A DNA stretch of 64,000 nt from CAWACP01 sp963780655 (GTDB lineage: Bacteria; Acidobacteriota; Terriglobia; Bryobacterales; Bryobacteraceae), in the NCBI GenBank assembly GCA_963780655.1, contig CAWACP010000005.1:620001-684000 (forward strand), given 5' to 3'. Made by a program: the position numbers and the translations under genes. This document shows, in pieces, positions 35,226 through 42,599 of this stretch; the stretch's first letter is position 1; every line of letters begins with the position of its first letter. The notes under the pieces are model-generated. The model worked only from the letters and a program-made list of their open reading frames with translations, was not told where the DNA came from and made no database searches.

Positions 35226-36999
35226 ATCGATCGAGCCGAAGTCCGCACGGCCGCGGCAAACGAAACCGGGCCGCCCCGCGGGGCCTTCGAAATCCAAAAC
35301 TCCCGCCGTCGCCATCCCCGCGCAACGTCCATGGTGGCCCTGGCTTCTGGCCGTCGTTGTCGCCGCTATAGCGGTCTTCGAGATCTACGCGCCTGCGCTG
35401 CACGGTCCATTCCTGCTCGACGACACCTACGGGCCGTATATGCGGCCCGACGTTTCCGCCATGCCGTTCAGTGTGTGGGTGATGGGGAACCGGCCGCTGC
35501 TGGGCCTCAGTTACTGGATGAACTATCAGTGGAGTCAGCAGGACCCGTACACGTATCACCTGATCAATGTTCTACTCCACCTGCTCAACGGCGGTCTGGT
35601 GTTCGCCATCCTCTACCGCGTGCTGCGCAGGGTGGGCGTCGAGCACTGGAAGCGCGTGGCGCTTGCGGCGTTCGGAGCCGCGCTGTTTCTGGCGCACCCG
35701 CTGCAAACCGAATCGGTGGCGTACGTGGCCAGCCGATCCGAGACGCTGAGCGTCTTCTTTGTGTACCTCGCCTTCGCCATTTTTCTGTGGCGCCGCAGCG
35801 ATGCGATCTCCTGGCCGTCCTCCATCGCGGTGGTCGCGGCGTTCGGGGCCGCATGCCTCACCAAGGAACACACCGTAATCCTGCCGGCGCTGCTGCTGCT
35901 TACCGATTATTTCTGGAACCCTGGTTTTTCGTTCAGCGGCATCCGCCGGAACTGGCGCCTCTACGTTCCCCTCGCGGCGCTGGCCATGGCCGCCGGCGTC
36001 GTCGTTCTGCGCCTCCTGACCTCGGCGAGCACTGCCGGCTTCCGCATGCAGGACCTCACCTGGTATCAGTACTTCTTCACGCAATGCCGGGCCATCTGGA
36101 TCTATCTGGCGAAATTTATCCTGCCGATTCGCCAGAACATCGACTACGATTTCCCGATCTCCGGCAGCATCACCGCTCACGGCGCGCTGTTCGGGCTGAT
36201 CGGACTCGTGGCTGTTTCGGTCACCGCCTGGGTCTACCGGAAGCGTTTCCCGCTCGCTGGCTACGGCTGGTTCGCGTTTCTCATCCTGATCGCGCCCACG
36301 TCATCGTTCGCGCCCATTCGTGATCCGCTTGTAGAACGCCGGCTCTACCTGCCCTTTATCGGATTGCTGTTCATTGTCATGGAACTCCTGCGGCGCTGGC
36401 GGGCGAGCCGCACTGTGCTGGTAAGCGCACTGTCGGTGGTGATTGCGCTCGAAGCGGCGGCTGCTTATAACCGCAATCAGCTCTGGGGCGACGCGGCGGC
36501 CATGTGGCAGGATGCGGTGTCGAAATCGCCGGGCAAAGAGCGGCCTGAGTTCCAGCTCGCGTCGCTTTATTACAGCGCAGGACGCTGCGCCGAAGCCGCA
36601 GACACGTTCGCCAAAGCGCGACCCGAGAAGCCTGATGATGCTCTGCTGCTCGACTGGGGGCTCGCGCTGCAGTGTGCGGGCCGCGGAGATGAGGCGGTTG
36701 CAAAGCTCAGGGAGGCGGTGGCGATTCGGCCGTCGGCGCATGCATACACGCAACTGGCGATGGTTTATGCACAACAAGGCCGGTACCCCGAGGCCCTCAA
36801 CGCCCTTCATGCGGCCTCGACGATGGATCCGAACTACGATCTGATCTACTACTACCGCGGCACGATTTACTTCAAGCAGGGCGACCCGGTTAAAGCCGTG
36901 CAGGAATACCATCGAGGATTGGAGCTGAATCCGGGCAACACGCTCATCCGTGGCGCGCTCGCTCAGGCAGAGGCCGCGGCCGGCCCCGGCGCGAGGTGA
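35206..36999 (+). CDS. Membrane protein with TPR repeats, TMTC-like glycosyltransferase
   Basis: Residues 1-42 are a basic, Pro-rich cytoplasmic tail. About nine to ten membrane segments follow (about 45-430), with the acidic motif GPFLLDDTYGP in the first outer loop and HPLQTESVAYVASRSE in the next, as in TMTC/PMT-like GT-C proteins. Residues about 445-595 contain three to four TPR units (FQLASLYYSAGRCAEAADTF, HAYTQLAMVYAQQGRYPEAL, DLIYYYRGTIYFKQGDPVKA). Eukaryotic relatives O-mannosylate proteins; bacterial ones are mostly uncharacterised. It overlaps both neighbouring genes, so it belongs to the same operon. Confidence 0.82.
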   Translation: MSSTRRESIEPKSARPRQTKPGRPAGPSKSKTPAVAIPAQRPWWPWLLAVVVAAIAVFEIYAPALHGPFLLDDTYGPYMRPDVSAMPFSVWVMGNRPLLGLSYWMNYQWSQQDPYTYHLINVLLHLLNGGLVFAILYRVLRRVGVEHWKRVALAAFGAALFLAHPLQTESVAYVASRSETLSVFFVYLAFAIFLWRRSDAISWPSSIAVVAAFGAACLTKEHTVILPALLLLTDYFWNPGFSFSGIRRNWRLYVPLAALAMAAGVVVLRLLTSASTAGFRMQDLTWYQYFFTQCRAIWIYLAKFILPIRQNIDYDFPISGSITAHGALFGLIGLVAVSVTAWVYRKRFPLAGYGWFAFLILIAPTSSFAPIRDPLVERRLYLPFIGLLFIVMELLRRWRASRTVLVSALSVVIALEAAAAYNRNQLWGDAAAMWQDAVSKSPGKERPEFQLASLYYSAGRCAEAADTFAKARPEKPDDALLLDWGLALQCAGRGDEAVAKLREAVAIRPSAHAYTQLAMVYAQQGRYPEALNALHAASTMDPNYDLIYYYRGTIYFKQGDPVKAVQEYHRGLELNPGNTLIRGALAQAEAAAGPGAR

Positions 37000-38075
37000 T
37001 GCCTCTTCGCATCGGCGTCAACGCTTTATATCTCATCCCCGGCGGTGTTGGCGGCACAGAGGTCTATCTGCGGAATCTGCTGCGCGCGGCGGCGCTCGTG
37101 GACGGTGCCAACGAATGGACAATCTTCACGAATCGCGAGACCTGCGATCTGGTTCCCGCAGCGCCGAATTTCACCGAGTCTCGACAGCCCGTGCGCGCGC
37201 GGAATCGGCCCTGGCGCATCCTGTGGGAGCAGACCGGGTTGCCGATAGCGGCTGCGCGCCGCGGGATCGACGTGCTGCTGAACCCGGGATTCACTTGTCC
37301 GCTGGCTGCGCCGTTCCCGAACGTGACGGTGTTCCACGACCTGCAACATAAGCGTCATCCGGAGTATTTCCGCTGGTTCGATCTTCCGCCGTGGCAATTC
37401 CTGCTGTGGGCCGCCGCGCATCGCTCGCGCTCGTTGATTGCCGTGTCGGAGGCCACCCGCGCCGACCTGCGCCGTTATTATGGCGTGGACGCCGGCGTGA
37501 TCTATCACGGCGTGGAGCCGGAGCTGTTCGACATTGCGGAGAGGCGCGCGCCGCAACGATTCATTCTGTGCCTCTCGACGCTGCATCCGCACAAGAACCT
37601 CGAGCGGCTGGTGCGCGCCAGGGCAAAACTCGGCCGCGCGGACTTCCGCCTGGTGATCGCCGGAATGCGCGGCTTCCACGCGGCTCAGATTGAAGCGCTC
37701 ATCGCGGGGCTCGATCTCGGCGAACAGGTGCGGCTTGCCGGGTGGGTATCACGAGCCGAGGTGCTGGAGTTGCTGCGCACCGCGTGGGGCGTAGTGCAGC
37801 CATCGACATTCGAGGGCTTCGGCATGCCGGTACTGGAAGCCATGGCCGCCGGCGTTCCGCTGGTGTGTTCCGACATCCCTCCATTTCGCGAGATCACCCG
37901 CGATGACGTGCCGCTGTTCGATCCGCTGGATGAAGCGGCCATCGAGCGCGCTCTGTCGCGATTGCTGGACGCGCCTCCACCCACGGACGCCGCCCGGGAG
38001 CGGGCGCGCGGATTCACGTGGGAGCGGGCCGCTCGTCAGACGATCGCGGCCCTGGAGAAGGCTGCGCGCTGGTAA
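36999..38075 (+). CDS. Glycosyltransferase family 4, mannosyltransferase-like
   Basis: The ATG at 36999 shares its A with the preceding TGA; a GTG at 36996 is also possible. The 358-residue GT-B protein has the N-terminal loop LIPGGVGGTEVYLRNLL, the inter-domain region RFILCLSTLHPHKNLERLVRA, and the donor site STFEGFGMPVLEAMAAG (E-x7-E) followed by PLVCSDIPPFREI. It fits GDP-mannose- or UDP-sugar-dependent transferases for surface polysaccharides. It is the last gene of the five-gene glycan set; a half REP overlaps its stop codon. Confidence 0.88.
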   Translation: MPLRIGVNALYLIPGGVGGTEVYLRNLLRAAALVDGANEWTIFTNRETCDLVPAAPNFTESRQPVRARNRPWRILWEQTGLPIAAARRGIDVLLNPGFTCPLAAPFPNVTVFHDLQHKRHPEYFRWFDLPPWQFLLWAAAHRSRSLIAVSEATRADLRRYYGVDAGVIYHGVEPELFDIAERRAPQRFILCLSTLHPHKNLERLVRARAKLGRADFRLVIAGMRGFHAAQIEALIAGLDLGEQVRLAGWVSRAEVLELLRTAWGVVQPSTFEGFGMPVLEAMAAGVPLVCSDIPPFREITRDDVPLFDPLDEAAIERALSRLLDAPPPTDAARERARGFTWERAARQTIAALEKAARW

Positions 38076-38086
38076 GCGTGCGCCAC
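38074..38086. repeat. Half REP at the end of the glycan gene set
   Basis: AAGCGTGCGCCAC equals the right end of the element at 15996-16088 and includes the last two bases of the GT4 stop codon. Only one arm is present. Confidence 0.5.
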
Positions 38087-38091
38087 AAAGG

Positions 38092-38871
38092 CTAAACCGT
38101 GATGGTCCCGCGCAGAAACTCGGCCGTGTAGCCGGACATCCTGACTCGCTCGCCCATGTCCTCGCACCACAGCTCGCCGCCGCGCGGAGAAACCTGCAGC
38201 GCGTGCAGGCTCGTTTTGCCGAGCCGCTTCGACCAGTACGGGATAAGGGTGCAATGGGCCGATCCGGTGACCGGATCTTCCGGAACGCCCTTCGCGGGTG
38301 CGAAGAAGCGGGACACGAAATCGGAGCGATTGCCCGGAGCGGTGATGATCACGGCGAAACGGTCTGTTTCGGCGAGACTTTTCATGTCCGGCGCAACCGC
38401 GCGAACCTCTTCTTCGGTCCGGTAGACCACCAGATAATCGCGCGCGGCCAGCACCTGCTCGGGATTGCCTCCGAGGGCGGACAGAAGCTGGGGATGCACG
38501 TCGCACGGCTGCGGCGGACGCGACGGGAAATCCATGGACAGGCGATCTCCATCGCGGCTGACAACCAGCTCGCCGGAGCGGGTCTCGAAACGAACGCGGT
38601 CCAGCTGCGGGGCCAGGTGACGAAAAACGACGTGCGCCGATGCGAGCGTTGCGTGCCCGCAGAGGTCCACTTCCACCACGGGCGTGAACCAGCGGAGGTG
38701 ATACGAATCGCCATTGGGGACGAAGAACGCGGTTTCGGCAAGGTTGTTTTCGGCCGCGATGGCCTGCATTTTATCGTCGTCGAGCCATTCCTCGAGTGGG
38801 CAGACCGCGGCCGGGTTTCCGGCGAAGATGCGTCCGGAAAACGCATCTACCTGGTAAATGGGGGTCTCCAT
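38092..38871 (-). CDS. PhzF-family epimerase / isomerase
   Basis: The 259-residue product has the two-lobed diaminopimelate epimerase-like fold of PhzF proteins: PIYQVDAFSGRIFAGNPAAVCPL at the N-terminus, the catalytic Glu in NNLAETAFFVP, the substrate-binding VDLCGHATLASAHV, and in the second lobe GVPEDPVTGSAHCTLIPYW. PhzF itself isomerises a phenazine precursor, but most family members belong to other, mostly unknown pathways, and no phenazine genes are here. It is a single gene convergent with the glycan set. Confidence 0.9.
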   Translation of the reverse strand: METPIYQVDAFSGRIFAGNPAAVCPLEEWLDDDKMQAIAAENNLAETAFFVPNGDSYHLRWFTPVVEVDLCGHATLASAHVVFRHLAPQLDRVRFETRSGELVVSRDGDRLSMDFPSRPPQPCDVHPQLLSALGGNPEQVLAARDYLVVYRTEEEVRAVAPDMKSLAETDRFAVIITAPGNRSDFVSRFFAPAKGVPEDPVTGSAHCTLIPYWSKRLGKTSLHALQVSPRGGELWCEDMGERVRMSGYTAEFLRGTITV

Positions 38872-38916
38872 GCTCCAATGTACCGCAGGACAGGCTATCG
38901 GCCTTTATGCGAACGC

Positions 38917-40128
38917 TCAACTGGCGGTCTTGTTCGTCAGAGAAGAGTTGTAGCGGCCCGGGATGATGGAGAAGTATTCGATGAACTTCTTCTTCTGATC
39001 GGGCATGGATAGCGGGCGCGGCGCCTCCACCATGCTCTGGGCAAGAAGCATGAACTGCTTTCCCAGTTCGCTGGTTGGTTCCACCCAGCGGCCCAGCGTG
39101 AGCGCGCGCTGAACGCCGTGGTAGTCGTTCGGCAGCGTCATGTGCACGGGCAGGCCGAGCAACTGCTCAATCTGCTGCGGCGTGATCATGGGCCTCTTCT
39201 GGCAGCGGTTGAGCAGTATGCAGACGCGATCCCCGAGATCGAGTTGCTTCAGGTATATGTACTTCTCGCGCGCCAGATGCAGCGAGGGAATCTCCGGCGT
39301 GCACACCAGCATGATGCGCTTCGATTCGTGCATGATCTCGAGCGAATAGCGCTCCAGATTGCCCGAGAGATCGAAGCAGACCACGCGGTAATTTCGGCGC
39401 ATGAAATCGATCAGATGACGAATCTGCGTGGCGTCGATGCGCAGGTCGGGATTGAGCTTGCCGGCGTGCAGGACATTCAGCTTGTCCACTTTTGTGACCA
39501 GCTGCGGCCACAGGTTCTCGTCCATGTTCGAGGCATGCTCCACCGCGTCGGTAACCGAGAACGTATTGTCGAGCTTGAGCATGAACCGCACCATGCCCGA
39601 GTTCATGTCGAAATCGGAGAGGAGCACGCTGGTGTCGGGCAGAGAAGAGAGCGCGACAGCGGCGTTCAGCGCCACGGTGGACGTGCCGACGCCGGCCTTC
39701 GACGGGAGGAACGAGAACACCTGCTCAGTGGTATCAATTGCCGGCGGTTTGGCTTCGAGAGCGGCGCGGACCCGGGTCAGCGACTCGGCGAGAGATTGAA
39801 CATCGAGCGGCAGCGAGGCAAACTCGCGAATGCCCGCGCGCATGCATTCCAGCAGAACCTGCGAATCGCAGGCGCGGCTCATCGCTACGATCTGGATGCC
39901 CGGCGTCCGCAGTTCCACTTCCTTGACCAGTTCCAGCGCTCGCGCCATCGATTCCGTACTCAGGAAGATAACGTGCGGTGCATGCGCGCGCATGAAGCGC
40001 AGAAGTTCGACGGAGTTCGGGTAGTGATCGAGTACGCGCGTGACGCTGACCACGCCGATATCGGCCAGCGCGGATTCCAGCCGTTCGGTGAGATCGGTAT
40101 CAGGACAGATGATGATGCCCCGTATCAT
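38917..40128 (-). CDS. CpaE/TadZ-like ATPase with receiver-like N-terminal domain
   Basis: Residues 1-125 resemble a response-regulator receiver fold (IIICPDTDLTERLESAL, VIFLSTESMARAL, GIREFASLPLDVQSLAESL) without a clear phosphorylation site. Residues about 135-400 are a MinD/ParA-type ATPase: Walker A region FLPSKAGVGTSTVALN, in which the last Lys of the deviant motif (GK[ST]) is Thr, then LLSDFDMNSGMVRFML and VCFDLSGNLERYS. This two-domain plan matches CpaE/TadZ, which place pilus or type II-like secretion machines at the cell pole. No tad/cpa genes are close by, so it is an orphan here. The changed Walker Lys suggests weak or no ATP hydrolysis. Confidence 0.82.
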   Translation of the reverse strand: MIRGIIICPDTDLTERLESALADIGVVSVTRVLDHYPNSVELLRFMRAHAPHVIFLSTESMARALELVKEVELRTPGIQIVAMSRACDSQVLLECMRAGIREFASLPLDVQSLAESLTRVRAALEAKPPAIDTTEQVFSFLPSKAGVGTSTVALNAAVALSSLPDTSVLLSDFDMNSGMVRFMLKLDNTFSVTDAVEHASNMDENLWPQLVTKVDKLNVLHAGKLNPDLRIDATQIRHLIDFMRRNYRVVCFDLSGNLERYSLEIMHESKRIMLVCTPEIPSLHLAREKYIYLKQLDLGDRVCILLNRCQKRPMITPQQIEQLLGLPVHMTLPNDYHGVQRALTLGRWVEPTSELGKQFMLLAQSMVEAPRPLSMPDQKKKFIEYFSIIPGRYNSSLTNKTAS

Positions 40129-40274
40129 GCCAACACGCTCCTCAGTTAAAGGCTAAGAGATGTGCAGCGGACACACAATTAGTCCTTAGTACCGTTTTCT
40201 GTAGGCGCGAGTACCTGGGCGACGGTAAGGCAACGGGCTTACGACCAGGGCATTCGGCTTATCCCAGGATGGGT

Positions 40275-40451
40275 TTATTCTGGCGGATCCACTACCGCCG
40301 CCGTGCTCCGGTATGGCGGACGGGGCTTCTTCGGCGCCGTCACCCAGGCGTACGGATCTTCAGGCAACTCCGGTTCAGCACGCCGCATCAGCTTCTTCAG
40401 TCTCGCGACGAGCTGTCTAAGGCGGCCGGCATCCCTGTCGCGTTTCGGCAT
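40275..40451 (-). CDS. Small basic protein, 58 residues, function unknown
   Basis: An open frame begins MPKRDRDAGRLRQLVARLKK and ends ..YRSTAAVVDPPE. The first half is a strongly basic amphipathic helix; the second half is Pro-rich (EPELPEDPYAWVTAPKKPRP). The composition is protein-like, and the DPYAWVxAPKKPRPP block looks like a conserved acidobacterial small-protein motif, from memory only. A weak ribosome site (GAG, 8-10 bases upstream) is present. It lies just after a decayed chromate transporter gene. The protein is too short to assign a function; a nucleic-acid or membrane-binding role would fit the charge but is a guess. Confidence 0.55.
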   Translation of the reverse strand: MPKRDRDAGRLRQLVARLKKLMRRAEPELPEDPYAWVTAPKKPRPPYRSTAAVVDPPE

Positions 40452-40459
40452 GGCTCATC

Positions 40460-40790
40460 TCAGTGTAGAACAGAGAGCAGCAGGCCCAGCATGGCCCACC
40501 CAGCACAAGCCACGCGGAGTTCACGCGCCGGCGATAGCGGCGCTCACCAGCGCAATCAGGACAGTCGGGAGATGCACCAGAGCGGTGCGGCCAAGCTGTC
40601 ACGTGACTGCGACCTCAGCGCCAGCGAGGCGACGTTGACCGCATCGAGGAATGCCCCCGCCACGTTCGAGGCTCGCAACCACGGAATCAGCGGTCCGCTG
40701 ATGGCGCAGAAGAAGAACGCCGGAACGAAGATGCCCATCGTTGCAGTCGCACAGGGGGGACCCAGTTTCCGGTACTGAAAACAAAGGAGA
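40460..40790 (-). pseudogene. Remnant of a chromate transporter (ChrA) C-terminus
   Basis: Reading the minus strand, pieces of the ChrA C-terminal half appear in order but in different frames. First comes LGPPCATATMGIFVPAFFF, continuing AISGPLIPWLRASNVAGAFL and DAVNVASLAL; then AVT followed by a TGA where Trp is expected, QLGRTALVHLPTVLIALVSA; then VNSAWLVLGG; then LGLLLSVLH and a stop. At least two frame changes and one in-frame stop are needed, and the N-terminal half is missing, so the gene is dead. ChrA proteins export chromate. Open frames on the plus strand here are shadows. Confidence 0.7.
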
Positions 40791-40828
40791 TAATCGGACG
40801 CCGCGAAAACTTGTTTCCGCCCGCGGCC

Positions 40829-42532
40829 TCAACGGCCAGGCACGCGCGGGAATGAGCACGGCACGATCCCGGCGCCTTCTTTGATCGCAATGATCTGGTC
40901 GCAGGGCAGGCCGGTGAGCCGGGTCACCGTTCCGCTGGGCCAGCGAATCTCCAGGACATCAATTCTCGTGCGGCCGTCCAGACCGAAGTGCAGCCGCGGG
41001 TCCTGAGCCGATTGATAGCTCATGCCGCCTTTCCGCTGATCGGAGAGCGTCAGATCGCCTGCTGACAGCCGAACCCGCGCGCCCACTCCGTCGCGATTCG
41101 ACCGTGTGCCGATCAGCAGGATCTCCAGCCAGTGATTGGCGTTGCCTCCGTCGTTCCGCAGAAGCTGAGGCGCGCCGCCGTTGTTGCTCACCAGGATGTC
41201 GAGGTCGCCGTCATTGTCGAAATCGCCAATCGCGGCGCCACGCCCCACCGAGGGAGTCCGGAAGTCCGGACCGAGTTGATTGCTGACGTCGGTGAACAGA
41301 CCGCTCCCCTCGTTGTGGAACATCAGCTTCGGTTCGGCAAAGCGGACGCCGGGGTGGTAGCGCTCGATGTTATCGAGCACGTGCCCGCCCGCCATGAAGA
41401 TGTCGCGCCGGCCGTCGTTATCATAGTCAAGGAATTTCGCCCCGAACTCGCTCGCGTGAAACGTGCTGTACGACAACTTCGAGCTGAACGTGGCGTCCTC
41501 GAAAATGCCATGGCCCTCGTTGCGGTAGAAGCGCGCCACCTGCTGATCGAGGTGCGTGACCATCAGATCCATACGACCGTTGCCGCTGGCGTCGGCGGCG
41601 TCGGTTCCCATGCCGGATTCGGTGACGCCGTCCTCGCTCACGGCCACGCCGGCCTCATATCCAACTTCCGTGAACGTGCCGTCGCGGTTGTTGTGGAAGA
41701 GCGAGTTAGGCTGGGCATCGTTGGCGATGAAGATGTCCTGCCAGCCGTCGCCGTCGTAATCGAACGTGACGATTCCGAGCCCGCTTGAGGGCTTCGCCGC
41801 GAGTCCCGATCGTCGGCTGACATCGGTGAACATGCCGTCGCCATTGTTGTGATAGAGCGAAGGCGGCTGTCCGTGATAGTCGTTCGGGTGGCAATAGCTG
41901 CGCATCCCTGCGCCGCGGCTCCCGCAATAGTAGTTGTTTTGCGGCGACCAGTCCAGATAGTTGGCGATCACCAGATCGAGCCGTCCGTCGTTGTCGTAAT
42001 CGAACCAGGCGGCGCTGGAGGCCCAGAGACCGCCGTTTGCCACGCCGGCATGCGCGGTTACGTCCGTGAATGTTCCGTTGCCGTTGTTGTGGTAGAGAAT
42101 GCACCTACCGTAACCGAGGACGAAGAGATCGGGGAAGCCGTCGTTGTCATAATCGCCGACCGCGACCCCCATGCCGAAAAGGCCTTCGGAACCCACCCCC
42201 GCGTGGCCAGTCACGTCGGTGAACGTCCCGTCGCCGTTGTTGCGATAGAGGGCGCTCCGCGAGACATGGCCGGGTTTAAGGCCGTTTACAAGATACAGAT
42301 CGAGCAGGCCGTTCTGGTCGTAGTCGATCCAGGCACAGCCCGAGCCCATGGTCTCGGTAAGGTACTTCTGATCGCTGAAGGCGTTCTCATGCCGGAACGT
42401 GATACCGGCGGAAGCGGCGATATCGACGAATCGGACTGGGCCGAGGCCGGTCGCGCCGCGGACACCACCCCAGGACATAGCCGAGGCCGTTACGAGCAGT
42501 CTACGGCGACTGATTCCTCCCTGAAAACGCAT
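40829..42532 (-). CDS. ASPIC/UnbV FG-GAP repeat protein, Tat-exported
   Basis: The 567-residue protein begins with a twin-arginine-like signal (MRFQGGISRRRLLVTASAMS). It has at least seven Asp-rich FG-GAP repeats (WIDYDQNGLLDLYLVNG, VGDYDNDGFPDLFVLG, WFDYDNDGRLDLVIAN, TFDYDGDGWQDIFIAND, FLDYDNDGRRDIFMAGG, IGDFDNDGDLDILVSNN), which form a calcium-binding beta-propeller. The C-terminal ASPIC/UnbV domain (ANHWLEILLIGTRSNRDGVGARV to LEIRWPSGTVTRL) completes it. CRTAC1-like proteins of this kind are common in Acidobacteria, but their task is unknown; surface binding is likely. It is divergent from the TonB-dependent receptor gene with 67 bases between. Confidence 0.9.
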   Translation of the reverse strand: MRFQGGISRRRLLVTASAMSWGGVRGATGLGPVRFVDIAASAGITFRHENAFSDQKYLTETMGSGCAWIDYDQNGLLDLYLVNGLKPGHVSRSALYRNNGDGTFTDVTGHAGVGSEGLFGMGVAVGDYDNDGFPDLFVLGYGRCILYHNNGNGTFTDVTAHAGVANGGLWASSAAWFDYDNDGRLDLVIANYLDWSPQNNYYCGSRGAGMRSYCHPNDYHGQPPSLYHNNGDGMFTDVSRRSGLAAKPSSGLGIVTFDYDGDGWQDIFIANDAQPNSLFHNNRDGTFTEVGYEAGVAVSEDGVTESGMGTDAADASGNGRMDLMVTHLDQQVARFYRNEGHGIFEDATFSSKLSYSTFHASEFGAKFLDYDNDGRRDIFMAGGHVLDNIERYHPGVRFAEPKLMFHNEGSGLFTDVSNQLGPDFRTPSVGRGAAIGDFDNDGDLDILVSNNGGAPQLLRNDGGNANHWLEILLIGTRSNRDGVGARVRLSAGDLTLSDQRKGGMSYQSAQDPRLHFGLDGRTRIDVLEIRWPSGTVTRLTGLPCDQIIAIKEGAGIVPCSFPRVPGR

Positions 42533-42543
42533 TCAAAAAAGGC

Positions 42544-42573
42544 TTGACCTCTAATCGGAAACAATTATACAAT
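42544..42573 (+). promoter_or_regulatory. Probable sigma-70 promoter of the TonB-dependent receptor
   Basis: TTGACC (42544-42549) and TACAAT (42568-42573) are separated by 18 bases, a near-consensus housekeeping promoter in an AT-rich stretch. It reads toward the receptor gene at 42600. Confidence 0.6.
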
Positions 42574-42599
42574 CGGCCCACGGCACCTGGGGATAATCT

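Noticed and set aside
40269..40778. A 169-codon plus-strand frame
   Set aside because: It is antisense to the ChrA remnant and the small gene and gives Arg/Ala/Ser-rich nonsense.
41132..41788. Plus-strand frames with Val/Ile-rich composition inside the FG-GAP gene
   Set aside because: They mirror the Asp-rich repeats (GAC/GAT codons read as GTC/ATC on the other strand) and are not genes.
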